Origin: CAZDXJ01 sp964509475
GTDB taxonomy: Bacteria; Pseudomonadota; Gammaproteobacteria; Methylococcales; Methylomonadaceae
Length of the DNA stretch: 46,331 nt
Assembly (NCBI GenBank): GCA_964509475.1
Contig: CAZDXJ010000012.1
Span: 1 to 46,331 of the forward strand
Direction of reading: 5' to 3'
Position numbers and translations under genes: made by a program. How positions within the stretch are numbered: position 1 is the first letter of the stretch; every line of letters starts with the position of its first letter. This document shows, piece after piece, positions 34,442 to 42,612 of the stretch. The notes below the pieces were generated by a model that made no database searches, was not told the DNA's origin, and saw only the letters and a list, made by a program, of their open reading frames with translations.

Positions 34442-35482
34442 GTGAGTGAAATAGATATAGAAAAATTGTTACAGCCTGTTGAGGAAGAAACCCCTGGCGG
34501 CGAGGATCTGGAATATGACGCCGATTTTATGAGCCTGGAGCAGGATATCGAGGGCAGTGCGGAATTGCAGATGGGCGATGCGATTATCGAGGCGGAAGAG
34601 CCAAACTGGAAAGATATTCAGCAACGGGCGGAAAATTTACTGGCCAGAACCCATGATTTGCGGCTTTTGATTTTTCTGATTCGGGCAGGGATTCGTAATG
34701 ATGGCTTCCACGCCCTGGCCAATGGTTTGACGGTGCTGCAAGGCTGGATCGAAACCTTCTGGGACAGTCTGTTTCCGGCGCTGGATCCGGATGATGACAA
34801 TGATCCGACCGAAAGGATCAATATCTTGATGGCCTTGTGTGATTTTGAGATCATGCTGAAACCGGTAAGTTGTATTCCGGTTGTCGAGTCCAGGGCTCTG
34901 GGCCGTTTTTCCTTGCTGGATATCCGCCGTTCGGAAGACACCGATAGCGAAGAGGATGAGGAAAGGGTGGCGCCCGCAACTATCGCCGCGGCTTTTAAGG
35001 ATGCCGAGCTTGATGCCTTGCAACGCAATGCGGATGCTCTGAAAACCTGTGCCGAAAAAATCGATCAAATAGAAAATCAGGTAACCGAACGGGTGGGTGT
35101 GGAAAATGCCGCCAGCTTCGCGCCGTTCCGCGATTTGATTAAGGAAATTCAGGATATATTGACCGAACAGATTAGCGAAAGGGGCGGAGGTGATGCAACG
35201 GATGGGGCGCAAGCAGAAACAAGTCACGGCGTTACCGGTGAAGAAGGACAAAAATTACGGGGAGAAATCCGTACCAGTCAGGATGTGATTCATGCCATAG
35301 AGAAAATTTGTGATTATTACCGGAAAAATGAACCGTCCAGTCCGGTTCCAATATTGCTGGAACGGGCAAAACGCTTGGTGAATATGGATTTTCTGAGTAT
35401 TGTCAAGGACTTGGCGTCGGAAGGCGTTTCCCAGGTTGAAACCTTCATCGGTGCGCCCGAAGATGACGATGATGATTATTAA
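34442..35482 (+). CDS. tssA: T6SS cap/baseplate protein TssA
   Basis: A 346-residue protein with the N-terminal ImpA domain (about 1-130, LLQPVEEETPGGEDLEYD...EPNWKDIQQRAENLL...RDLR-type run, WIETFWDSLFPALDPDDDNDPTERI). TssA guides tube and sheath growth. The C-terminal part has the short form (DVIHAIEKICDYYRKNEPSSPVPILLERAKRLV), as in H1-T6SS TssA1. GTG 34442 is chosen because GGAG lies 8 bases before it; that site lies inside the target duplication of the preceding element. tssB follows after 20 bases. Confidence 0.94.
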   Translation: MSEIDIEKLLQPVEEETPGGEDLEYDADFMSLEQDIEGSAELQMGDAIIEAEEPNWKDIQQRAENLLARTHDLRLLIFLIRAGIRNDGFHALANGLTVLQGWIETFWDSLFPALDPDDDNDPTERINILMALCDFEIMLKPVSCIPVVESRALGRFSLLDIRRSEDTDSEEDEERVAPATIAAAFKDAELDALQRNADALKTCAEKIDQIENQVTERVGVENAASFAPFRDLIKEIQDILTEQISERGGGDATDGAQAETSHGVTGEEGQKLRGEIRTSQDVIHAIEKICDYYRKNEPSSPVPILLERAKRLVNMDFLSIVKDLASEGVSQVETFIGAPEDDDDDY

Positions 35483-35502
35483 AATAGCAACTGGAGATTG
35501 AT

Positions 35503-36033
35503 ATGGCCGAAAGCAGTCAGAAATTTATCGCCCGCAACCGGGCGCCGAGAGTACAGATTGAATACGATGTGGAAGTTTATGGCGCTGAAAAAAAGGTGCA
35601 GCTTCCTTTTGTGATGGGGGTGATGTCGGATTTGTCGGGAACTCCGGCAGAGCCGTTACCACCGGTGAATGAGCGTAAACTTCTGGAATTCGATGTCGAT
35701 AATTTTGATGAACGCATGAAAGCGATGAAGCCCCGGGTGGCCTTTCAGGTGCCTAATGTTATCACCGGCGAAGGCAATATGATGGTAGATATCACGTTTG
35801 AAAGCATGGATGATTTTTCACCGGCGGCAATTGCCAAAAAAGTGGCGGGGTTGGACAAATTGTTGGAAGCGCGTACCCAATTGGCAAATCTGATCACTTA
35901 TATGGATGGCAAGTCGGGCGCCGAAGAGCTTATTGCCAAGGTGCTTAATGATCCGGCCTTGTTAAAGTCATTGACATCGGCGCCCAAACCCGAAGCTGAA
36001 GCATCCCAGGAACAAGCGGATAAGGAGGAATAA
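35503..36033 (+). CDS. tssB: T6SS contractile sheath small subunit TssB
   Basis: A 176-residue VipA/TssB-type sheath protein. Visible are the N-terminal QKFIARNRAPRVQIEYDVE, LPFVMGVMSDLSG, FDERMKAMKPRVAFQVPN and the C-terminal helix (LARTQLANLITYMDGKSGAEEL-like). It forms the sheath with TssC, which starts 3 bases after its stop. An AT-spaced GGAG site precedes ATG 35503. Confidence 0.97.
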   Translation: MAESSQKFIARNRAPRVQIEYDVEVYGAEKKVQLPFVMGVMSDLSGTPAEPLPPVNERKLLEFDVDNFDERMKAMKPRVAFQVPNVITGEGNMMVDITFESMDDFSPAAIAKKVAGLDKLLEARTQLANLITYMDGKSGAEELIAKVLNDPALLKSLTSAPKPEAEASQEQADKEE

Positions 36034-36036
36034 AAC

Positions 36037-37533
36037 ATGGCCGAAGAAAACCAAAAACCAGAGGAAGAGCAGGCGGCAGCGGTTGAGGAAAGTGATTTTT
36101 CCGCATTGCTGCAACAGGAATTCAAACCGCGCACCGATCATGCCAAAGAAGAAGTCGAGTCGGCGGTATCCATTCTGGCCGAATATGTTTTAAAAGATAC
36201 CACCTTGATATCCGAGGATGCGGTCAAATCCATTCAGGATGTCATTGCAGGTATCGATAAAAAGTTGACCGATCAAATCAACTTGATCCTGCATCATGCC
36301 GATTTCCAGAAACTGGAGGGTGCCTGGCGAGGTTTGCATTATCTGGTTAACAACACCGAAACCGACGAAATGCTCAAAATCAAGGTTATGAACATTTCCA
36401 AAAAGGAATTGGCCAAAACGCTGAAAAAATTTAAAGGGACCTCCTGGGATCAAAGCCCAATTTTCAAAAAACTGTATGAAGAAGAATACGGCCAATTCGG
36501 GGGTGAACCTTTTGGCTGTCTGGTCGGTGATTATTATTTTGATCACAGTCCGCAGGATGTACAGTTATTGGCGCAAATCGCGCAAATTTCCGCAGCTTGC
36601 CACGCGCCGTTTCTGGCCGGGGCGGCACCATCGGTCATGCAAATGGATACTTGGGACGAACTGGCCAATCCACGCGATCTGACCAAGATATTTTCCACGC
36701 CGGAATATGCCAACTGGCGTTCCTTGCGCGAATCGGAAGATGCGCGTTATCTGGGGCTGGCAATGCCCCGCTATCTGTCCCGGCTGCCTTATGGAGCCAA
36801 AACCGACCCGGTTGATGAGTTCGATTTTGAAGAGGATGTGGAGGGTACTGATTCGTCGAAATATACCTGGTCAAACGCAGCGTATGCAATGGCGGTCAAT
36901 ATCAACCGATCGTTCAAAATATACGGCTGGTGTTCGCGTATCCGGGGCATCGAGTCCGGTGGCGCTGTCGAAGGCTTGCCGGTACATACCTTTCCGACCG
37001 ATGATGGCGGTGTGGACATGAAATGCCCAACCGAAATTGCGATCAGCGACCGGCGCGAAGCGGAACTGGCAAAAAATGGTTTCATGCCGCTTATTCATAA
37101 GAAAAACTCTGATTTTGCCGCCTTTATCGGCGCCCAGTCCTTACAGAAACCGGCAGAATATGATGATCCGGACGCAACCGCGAACGCCAATCTGGCGGCG
37201 CGGCTGCCCTATTTGTTCGCGACGTGCCGGTTCGCACATTATCTGAAATGTATTGTGCGCGATAAAATTGGCTCATTCAAGGAACGTGATGACATGGAAC
37301 GCTGGTTGGGTGACTGGATCAATCAGTATGTCGATGGCGATCCGTTGAATTCGACAGAAACCACCAAAGCGAAGCAGCCATTGGCGGATGCGGAAGTGGT
37401 GGTCGAGGAAATCGAAGGCAATCCGGGTTATTATTCGGCGAAATTTTTCTTGCGACCGCATTATCAACTGGAAGGGCTGACGGTTTCTTTGCGTCTGGTT
37501 TCCAAACTGCCGTCCGGTAAAGGTGCGGGTTGA
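36037..37533 (+). CDS. tssC: T6SS contractile sheath large subunit TssC
   Basis: A 498-residue VipB/TssC-type protein. Motifs: WRGLHYLVNNTETDEMLKIKV, SPIFKKLYEEEYGQFGGEPFGCLVGDY, HAPFLAGAAP, and SFKERDDMERWLGDWINQYVDG near the end with the sheath C-terminal RPHYQLEGLTVSLRLVSKLP. The site AAGGAGG precedes ATG 36037. An acidic N-terminal extension (about 40 residues) carries the helix that ClpV recognises in some systems; the presence of tagJ fits the class where TssC recognition differs. Confidence 0.97.
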   Translation: MAEENQKPEEEQAAAVEESDFSALLQQEFKPRTDHAKEEVESAVSILAEYVLKDTTLISEDAVKSIQDVIAGIDKKLTDQINLILHHADFQKLEGAWRGLHYLVNNTETDEMLKIKVMNISKKELAKTLKKFKGTSWDQSPIFKKLYEEEYGQFGGEPFGCLVGDYYFDHSPQDVQLLAQIAQISAACHAPFLAGAAPSVMQMDTWDELANPRDLTKIFSTPEYANWRSLRESEDARYLGLAMPRYLSRLPYGAKTDPVDEFDFEEDVEGTDSSKYTWSNAAYAMAVNINRSFKIYGWCSRIRGIESGGAVEGLPVHTFPTDDGGVDMKCPTEIAISDRREAELAKNGFMPLIHKKNSDFAAFIGAQSLQKPAEYDDPDATANANLAARLPYLFATCRFAHYLKCIVRDKIGSFKERDDMERWLGDWINQYVDGDPLNSTETTKAKQPLADAEVVVEEIEGNPGYYSAKFFLRPHYQLEGLTVSLRLVSKLPSGKGAG

Positions 37534-37589
37534 TTTTTTCCTTCGGATCCGTTCAGGGAAACTCAGGCCTTGTACAGGGGCAGATATAG

Positions 37590-37619
37590 CCGTTGGCTGA
37601 ACACAGTTGAAGCCGACGG
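37590..37619 (+). promoter_or_regulatory. Hairpin in the hcp leader
   Basis: CCGTTGGCT (37590-37598) pairs with AGCCGACGG (37611-37619), one G-U pair, in the 172-base space between tssC and hcp. A second smaller hairpin (ACCGG...CCGGT) lies near 37650. Such leaders could stabilise or separate hcp mRNA, which is made in excess in T6SS. Role inferred. Confidence 0.4.
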
Positions 37620-37705
37620 TAGGGATTCAGGCCTGGATACAAAACATTAACATAACCGGTTTATAGCCGGTGGATTATTTGCATAACTCAAACAGGAGAA
37701 AAATT

Positions 37706-38200
37706 ATGGCTGTAGATATGTTTATCAATATGGGAGATAAAATCAAAGGAGAGACCAAAGACAAAAAACAAAAGGATAAAGGTGATATCGATGTGCTGGC
37801 CTGGAGCTGGGGCATGTCGCAACAAGGGACGTTTCATACCGGTGGCGGTGGCGGTGCCGGCAAGGTGAATATACAGGATTTATCCTTTACCAAGTACATC
37901 GACAAGGCTTCGGCGCCAATACAAAAACATTGTTGTACCGGCGAGCATATTCCCAAAGTGGTTTTGCTCTGCCGCAAGGCGGGAGGCAAACAGGAGAAAT
38001 ATATCCAGATCACGCTGCACAAATGTATTGTCACCTCGGTTTCAACCGGTGGTTCACAGGGCGAGGAGTTGTTGACCGAGAACATAACCCTGAATTTTGC
38101 CAAGGTCGAGTTCGAGTATTTCATCCAGGATGACAAAGGCGCGACCAAATCGGGCGGTAAAAATGTCTGGGATATCGAGGCGAATGCCGGGGAAGACTGA
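37706..38200 (+). CDS. hcp: T6SS tube protein Hcp
   Basis: A 164-residue Hcp1-type protein whose hexamers stack into the inner tube. Visible features are the start MAVDMFINMGDKIKGETKD, DIDVLAWSWGMSQQGTFH, the glycine-rich loop GGGGGAGKVN near 47-56, YIDKASAPI, and LTENITLNFAKVEFEY at the C-terminal part. ATG 37706 has an AGGAG site; a TTG 12 codons upstream is not needed. It overlaps tagJ by one base (TGATG). Confidence 0.97.
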   Translation: MAVDMFINMGDKIKGETKDKKQKDKGDIDVLAWSWGMSQQGTFHTGGGGGAGKVNIQDLSFTKYIDKASAPIQKHCCTGEHIPKVVLLCRKAGGKQEKYIQITLHKCIVTSVSTGGSQGEELLTENITLNFAKVEFEYFIQDDKGATKSGGKNVWDIEANAGED

Positions 38201-38976
38201 TGAATGGCGTAAGCGCCGAACAATTGCTGCGTGAAGGCAATCCTGAACAGGCTCTTGCGCAGTTGAAGCAGGAGATTCGAACGGATCCGGCAAATTCCCG
38301 GCTAAGAATATTTCTTTTTCAGTTGTTGCTTGTCCAGGGTGAGTGGGCATCGGCGCTTACCCAGCTGGATGTTATCAAGGAAATGGATGCGTCCGCCATT
38401 GCCATGGTGCAGACTTACCGGGAACTGATCCGCTGTGAACAGCTTCGCGAACAGGTCTTTGCCGGTAACCACCAGCCCTTGGTGTTCGGGCATCCCGAGC
38501 AATGGCTGGCGTTATTGCTTGAAGCCCTGAAACAGGAAACCAGTGGCCAAAGCAAGGAAGCGGCAGAGCTGCGTGAGCAGGCTTTTGCTTTGGCACCGGC
38601 AACCGCCGGAGCTGTTGATAATGAGTCCTTTGCCTGGCTTGCCGATGCCGATCCGCGTTTGGGGCCGGTGCTGGAAGCCATTGTCAATGGCCGTTACTAT
38701 TGGGTTCCTGTGACCAATATCAAAAAGATTGATATCGACAAACCGGAAGATTTGCGTGATCTGGTCTGGCTGCCGGCGCATTTTGTCTGGGCGAACGAAG
38801 GCGAGGTGGTCGGATTCATCCCGGCCCGCTATCCAGGGTCGGCAAAAACCGAGTGGCTGGATATCGGGGCGGGTGTTTATCATGGTCTGGGCCAACGTAT
38901 TCTGGTCACGGATAATAATGAATATTCGGTTTTGGACATACGCTGTATAACATGCGCTGTGCCGGCAGAGGAATAA
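38200..38976 (+). CDS. tagJ: T6SS accessory protein TagJ (ImpE family)
   Basis: A 258-residue ImpE/SciE-family protein. TPR-like N-terminal helices (AEQLLREGNPEQALAQLKQEIRTDP) are followed by the C-terminal domain with WVPVTNIKKIDIDKPEDLRDLVWLPA and GFIPARYPGS. TagJ/HsiE1 binds the sheath protein TssB and the ATPase ClpV in one class of T6SS. Its place between hcp and tssE is the same as in the P. aeruginosa H1 cluster. Confidence 0.93.
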   Translation: MNGVSAEQLLREGNPEQALAQLKQEIRTDPANSRLRIFLFQLLLVQGEWASALTQLDVIKEMDASAIAMVQTYRELIRCEQLREQVFAGNHQPLVFGHPEQWLALLLEALKQETSGQSKEAAELREQAFALAPATAGAVDNESFAWLADADPRLGPVLEAIVNGRYYWVPVTNIKKIDIDKPEDLRDLVWLPAHFVWANEGEVVGFIPARYPGSAKTEWLDIGAGVYHGLGQRILVTDNNEYSVLDIRCITCAVPAEE

Positions 38977-38991
38977 CAGGAGGTAAGCGTG

Positions 38992-39489
38992 ATGGCCGAA
39001 TTGACCGTAAAGGAAAAATTACAGCCATCGCTACTGGATCGGCTTGAGGATAACGCCCCCCAGGAAGTACAGGAGTCCCGGGAAAAGCGGATTTTATCGC
39101 TTAAACAGTTACGGCAATCGGTTATTCGTGATTTAACCTGGCTGTTAAACGCCTCCAACCTTGAATCGGTTGTGGCAATGGACAATTATCCGGAAGTGAA
39201 AATCTCCGTACTCAACTATGGCATGCCGGATCTTGCCGGTCGCATCAATCAGGGTATTGATAGCGTGGAACTGGAACGTATTATCCGTAATGTCATTATC
39301 GCTTTTGAACCCCGAATTATAAAAAGTTCTTTATCGGTTCGGGTATTGCAGTCGGATAACATGGATTCGAGCGCGATGGTTTTTGATATTGAGGGCGATC
39401 TCTGGGCGCAGCCGTTACCGCTGCATTTGTTTCTTAAAACGGAAATGGACCTGGAAACCGGCGATATCAAAATGCAAAATATGGGGTAA
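38992..39489 (+). CDS. tssE: T6SS baseplate wedge protein TssE
   Basis: A 165-residue gp25-like protein. Motifs: QPSLLDRLEDNAP at the N-terminus, LKQLRQSVIRDLTWLLNAS, SVLNYGMPDLAG and IIRNVIIAFEPRI. An AGGAGG site precedes; ATG 38992 is preferred over the adjacent GTG 38989. It starts 15 bases after tagJ. A small GGGGTAA/TTACCCC hairpin sits at its stop codon. Confidence 0.95.
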   Translation: MAELTVKEKLQPSLLDRLEDNAPQEVQESREKRILSLKQLRQSVIRDLTWLLNASNLESVVAMDNYPEVKISVLNYGMPDLAGRINQGIDSVELERIIRNVIIAFEPRIIKSSLSVRVLQSDNMDSSAMVFDIEGDLWAQPLPLHLFLKTEMDLETGDIKMQNMG

Positions 39490-39654
39490 CGACTCAGCTT
39501 ACCCCCCCTTATTTGCGCCAACTCTGCGTTGGAAGTGCTCATTTACCCGTGTAAACTGCGCCCTTCCGCCTTGATTTGTCGCAAAACGGGGGCAATCTGA
39601 GCCGTTACTGGACTTTTTACCAATACGCTGAATAGTTACAATATGGGCTGATGC
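39490..39654. other. 165-base spacer between tssE and tssF
   Basis: Starts inside a hairpin formed by GGGGTAA (39483-39489) and TTACCCC (39499-39505). No gene, promoter or known repeat is visible in the rest. The stem may only modestly affect read-through from tssE to tssF, as there is no T-run. Confidence 0.4.
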
Positions 39655-41526
39655 ATGGATCCAAGAATCCTTAAATATTATAACAGCGAATTGCAGCATC
39701 TTCGCGATATGGGCGGAGAATTTGCCAAAGCCTATCCTAAAATTGCCGCACGCCTGGGTCTGGATGAATTCGACTGTGCTGACCCTTATGTCGAGCGCTT
39801 GCTGGAAGGGTTCGCTTTTCTGGCCGCGCGCGTGCAAGTCCGAATGGATGCCGAGTTTCCTGAATTTACCCAGCATTTACTGGAAATTGTTTATCCGCAT
39901 TATTTGACTCCGGTCCCGTCGATGGCGGTTGTGCAGATCAATCCGGATCTGAACGAAGGCTCATTGAGTAAGGGCTATCCGATAGCTAGGGATAGTGTGC
40001 TGCGCAGTTTGATCGGCAAGGGTGAAAACAGCGCTTGCGAATATCGCACCGCCCATGATGTACGTTTATGGCCGATACAGATAAGCGAAGCGCGTTATTT
40101 TGAATCCGGCCAGGCTGTATCCAGTTGTTGCAACAAAAATATCATGGCCGCCAAGTCCGGTTTGAAGCTCACGTTAAAATCAACGGCGGGATTGAAATTT
40201 TGTGAATTGTCCGGCCTCGATGAACTGATTTTTTATTTACGCGGCAACGATGGTTTGCAGACGTTTCTTTACGAGCAACTGATTGCCCATTCCATTATGA
40301 TGGTGGTGCAATGTCCGGGTTTGCAGGTGTTTTCCGAGGGCAATCCGTTTTCTTTGGTCGGTTTTGAACAGACCCAGGCTTTGTTACCCTATAGTCGGCA
40401 GTCTTTTTCCGGTTACCGTCTGTTGCAGGAATATTTTGCCTTCCCCGAGCGTTTTTGTTTTGTCCGCTTGCAGGGTTTGCAGGAAGCTGTTGCCCAGGTT
40501 ACATGCGATAGCCTGGATATTGTTATCGCTTTTGATTACAAACATCCGAAAATTTCACAAGCTATCATTGACAGTGGGCATTTCCAGCTCAATTGCACGC
40601 CGGTCATCAATCTGTTTCCAAAGCGCGTTGACCGGATTCATTTAAACGATAAAACCCATCAATATCATATTGTGCCCGACCGGACGGCGCCACTGGATTA
40701 TGAAGTGCATTCGGTCAGCGAAGTTCTGGGTTTGGGGACGAGTGCGGATGCCGGGCAGGTTTTTTTCCCGTTTTACGATGCTGGCAATTTTTATGGGCAT
40801 CGGCAGGAAATGGCTTTTTACACCTTGCATCGTGAACCGAGAATGTTATCCAGCAAACGGCTAAGGCAAGGGCCACGTTCCAGTTATATTGGCGCGGAAA
40901 CGTATATATCGTTGGTTGATGCCCGGGAGGCACCTTATAACCGCAACCTGAAACAACTGGCGATTAAGGCTCTGTGCACCAATCGGGATTTACCGTTGTT
41001 TATGCCGGTCGGAAAAAGCAATACGGATTTTACCTTGCAAACCGGTGCGCCGGTTGAGTCTATCCGCTGTCTGGCCGGACCGACCCGGCCCCGGCCTTCC
41101 GCAGCCAGCGGTGAAGTGGCCTGGAAGTTGATCAGCCATTTATCGCTGAATTATTTGTCCTTGTTAAATACTGATCCGGAACATGGTGCGGTGGCATTGC
41201 GTGATTTATTGACCTTGTATGCCAATAACAGCGAATTGATTGTGCAAAAACAGATCGAAGGTGTATTGGCGATTGATGCAAGGCCGGTGTTACGCAGAAT
41301 CGAAGGCACAGGACCGGTTTATTTTGGCCGGGGGCTGGAGATCGCTGTACAATTCGATGAGAGTTTGTTTGAAGGCAGCGGGGTTTTTACCCTGGGTTTG
41401 GTTTTGGAACATTTTTTTGCCAAATACACGTCCATCAATTCGTTTACTGAAACGGTGATCAAAACAACAGAAAGAGGGGAATTACACCGATGGAATATCC
41501 GCAAGGGGATGCGGCCCACACTTTAA
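39655..41526 (+). CDS. tssF: T6SS baseplate protein TssF
   Basis: A 623-residue VasA/ImpG-type baseplate subunit. The N-terminus MDPRILKYYNSELQHLRDMG and EFAKAYPKIAARLGL is diagnostic, followed by DPYVERLLEGFAFLAARVQ and EFTQHLLEIVYPHYL. The C-terminal region contains DRTAPLDYEVHSV and VAWKLISHLSLNYLSL. It overlaps tssG by 37 bases; TssF2-TssG with TssK and TssE build the wedge. Confidence 0.96.
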   Translation: MDPRILKYYNSELQHLRDMGGEFAKAYPKIAARLGLDEFDCADPYVERLLEGFAFLAARVQVRMDAEFPEFTQHLLEIVYPHYLTPVPSMAVVQINPDLNEGSLSKGYPIARDSVLRSLIGKGENSACEYRTAHDVRLWPIQISEARYFESGQAVSSCCNKNIMAAKSGLKLTLKSTAGLKFCELSGLDELIFYLRGNDGLQTFLYEQLIAHSIMMVVQCPGLQVFSEGNPFSLVGFEQTQALLPYSRQSFSGYRLLQEYFAFPERFCFVRLQGLQEAVAQVTCDSLDIVIAFDYKHPKISQAIIDSGHFQLNCTPVINLFPKRVDRIHLNDKTHQYHIVPDRTAPLDYEVHSVSEVLGLGTSADAGQVFFPFYDAGNFYGHRQEMAFYTLHREPRMLSSKRLRQGPRSSYIGAETYISLVDAREAPYNRNLKQLAIKALCTNRDLPLFMPVGKSNTDFTLQTGAPVESIRCLAGPTRPRPSAASGEVAWKLISHLSLNYLSLLNTDPEHGAVALRDLLTLYANNSELIVQKQIEGVLAIDARPVLRRIEGTGPVYFGRGLEIAVQFDESLFEGSGVFTLGLVLEHFFAKYTSINSFTETVIKTTERGELHRWNIRKGMRPTL

Positions 41527-42518
41527 ACAAGCCGGATATCGAGCGTGAACTGGCGGAAAAACCGTTTGCGTTCGATTTTTTCCAGGCTATCCGCTTGCTG
41601 GAAAACCTGCATCCGGAAAAACCCAGGTTGGGCAAAGGGGCACGGGCCCAGGATGATTTTGTGCGTCTGGAGCAGAATGTTTCCCTGGCTTTTCAAGCAT
41701 CGACATTAACCGGATTCCAACACAGAAAAGCTTATCCGGCCCCGCATCTGACGACCGCTTTTTTTGGTTTGTTTGGCCCGAATGGCGGCCTGCCATTGCA
41801 TTTGTCCGAATATGCCTATGAACGCAGTAAACATCACGGCGATGAGACCTTTATCCGTTTTGTCAATCTGTTCCAGCACCGGATGCTGTCATTCATGTAC
41901 CGGGCCTGGGCCAATGCCCAACCGACGGTCAATTTCGATCGGCCCGATAAAGATCGTTTTAAATATTATATCGGCAGTTTTTTGGGCCTGGGCATGGATT
42001 CCCTGCAAGCGCGGGATGCGATCAGCGATAATCTGAAATTGCATTTTGCTGCTCATTTTGCCTGTCAAACCAAACATCCGGAAGGGTTGAAATTCATTAT
42101 CGAAAATTATTTCAAGCTTGCAACCCGTATCGAGGAGTTTGTAGGTGCCTGGCTGGCTTTGCCGGAGGACAGTATTTGCCGTCTGGGGAAGTCACGGCAA
42201 ACTGGAAGTCTTGGTATCAATGCGATTGCCGGAGCCCGGATCTGGAGCAAGCAACATAAATTCAGAATCCGTCTGGGAGCTATGGCTTTACCGGATTATC
42301 AGAAGTTGCTTAATGATACGCTAATCCGTAAGCGACTGATTTCCATTGTGCATAATTACATTGGCTTCGAGCTGGACTGGGATGTCCAGATGATACTGAA
42401 GCATGATCAGGTGCCGCCCTTGCAACTGGGGGCAAAGGCCCAGTTGGGCTGGAGCTGCTGGTTGGGCGACAGGAAGAGCCGCTGTGATGCGGATGATTTG
42501 ATAATGGTAATGGGGTAA
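41490..42518 (+). CDS. tssG: T6SS baseplate protein TssG
   Basis: A 342-residue VasB/ImpH-type protein. Motifs: KPFAFDFFQAIRLLENLHP near the N-terminus, FFGLFGPNGGLPLHLSEYA, FLNLFQHR-like (FVNLFQHRMLSFMYRAW) and LGMDSLQARD. Start ATG 41490 has a GAGGGGA site and lies inside the tssF end, supporting coupled translation with its complex partner. Confidence 0.95.
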   Translation: MEYPQGDAAHTLNKPDIERELAEKPFAFDFFQAIRLLENLHPEKPRLGKGARAQDDFVRLEQNVSLAFQASTLTGFQHRKAYPAPHLTTAFFGLFGPNGGLPLHLSEYAYERSKHHGDETFIRFVNLFQHRMLSFMYRAWANAQPTVNFDRPDKDRFKYYIGSFLGLGMDSLQARDAISDNLKLHFAAHFACQTKHPEGLKFIIENYFKLATRIEEFVGAWLALPEDSICRLGKSRQTGSLGINAIAGARIWSKQHKFRIRLGAMALPDYQKLLNDTLIRKRLISIVHNYIGFELDWDVQMILKHDQVPPLQLGAKAQLGWSCWLGDRKSRCDADDLIMVMG

Positions 42519-42540
42519 AACTGTAGGAGTGGCTGTCCGC
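42519..42540 (-). repeat. GCGGCT-AAGCC repeat, family 2, copy 3 (diverged)
   Basis: Read on the minus strand this is GCGGACAGCCACTCCTACAG plus TT, sharing the CTCCTACAGTT end with the copies at 20494 and 27222. It starts with the last base of the tssG stop region in the 94-base gap before clpV. Confidence 0.45.
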
Positions 42541-42612
42541 GATCCATAGCACGGGTCGTTCCATGACATGATTCATCCCAAATTTGTATGAACGAATGAG
42601 CAGGTAATTGTT

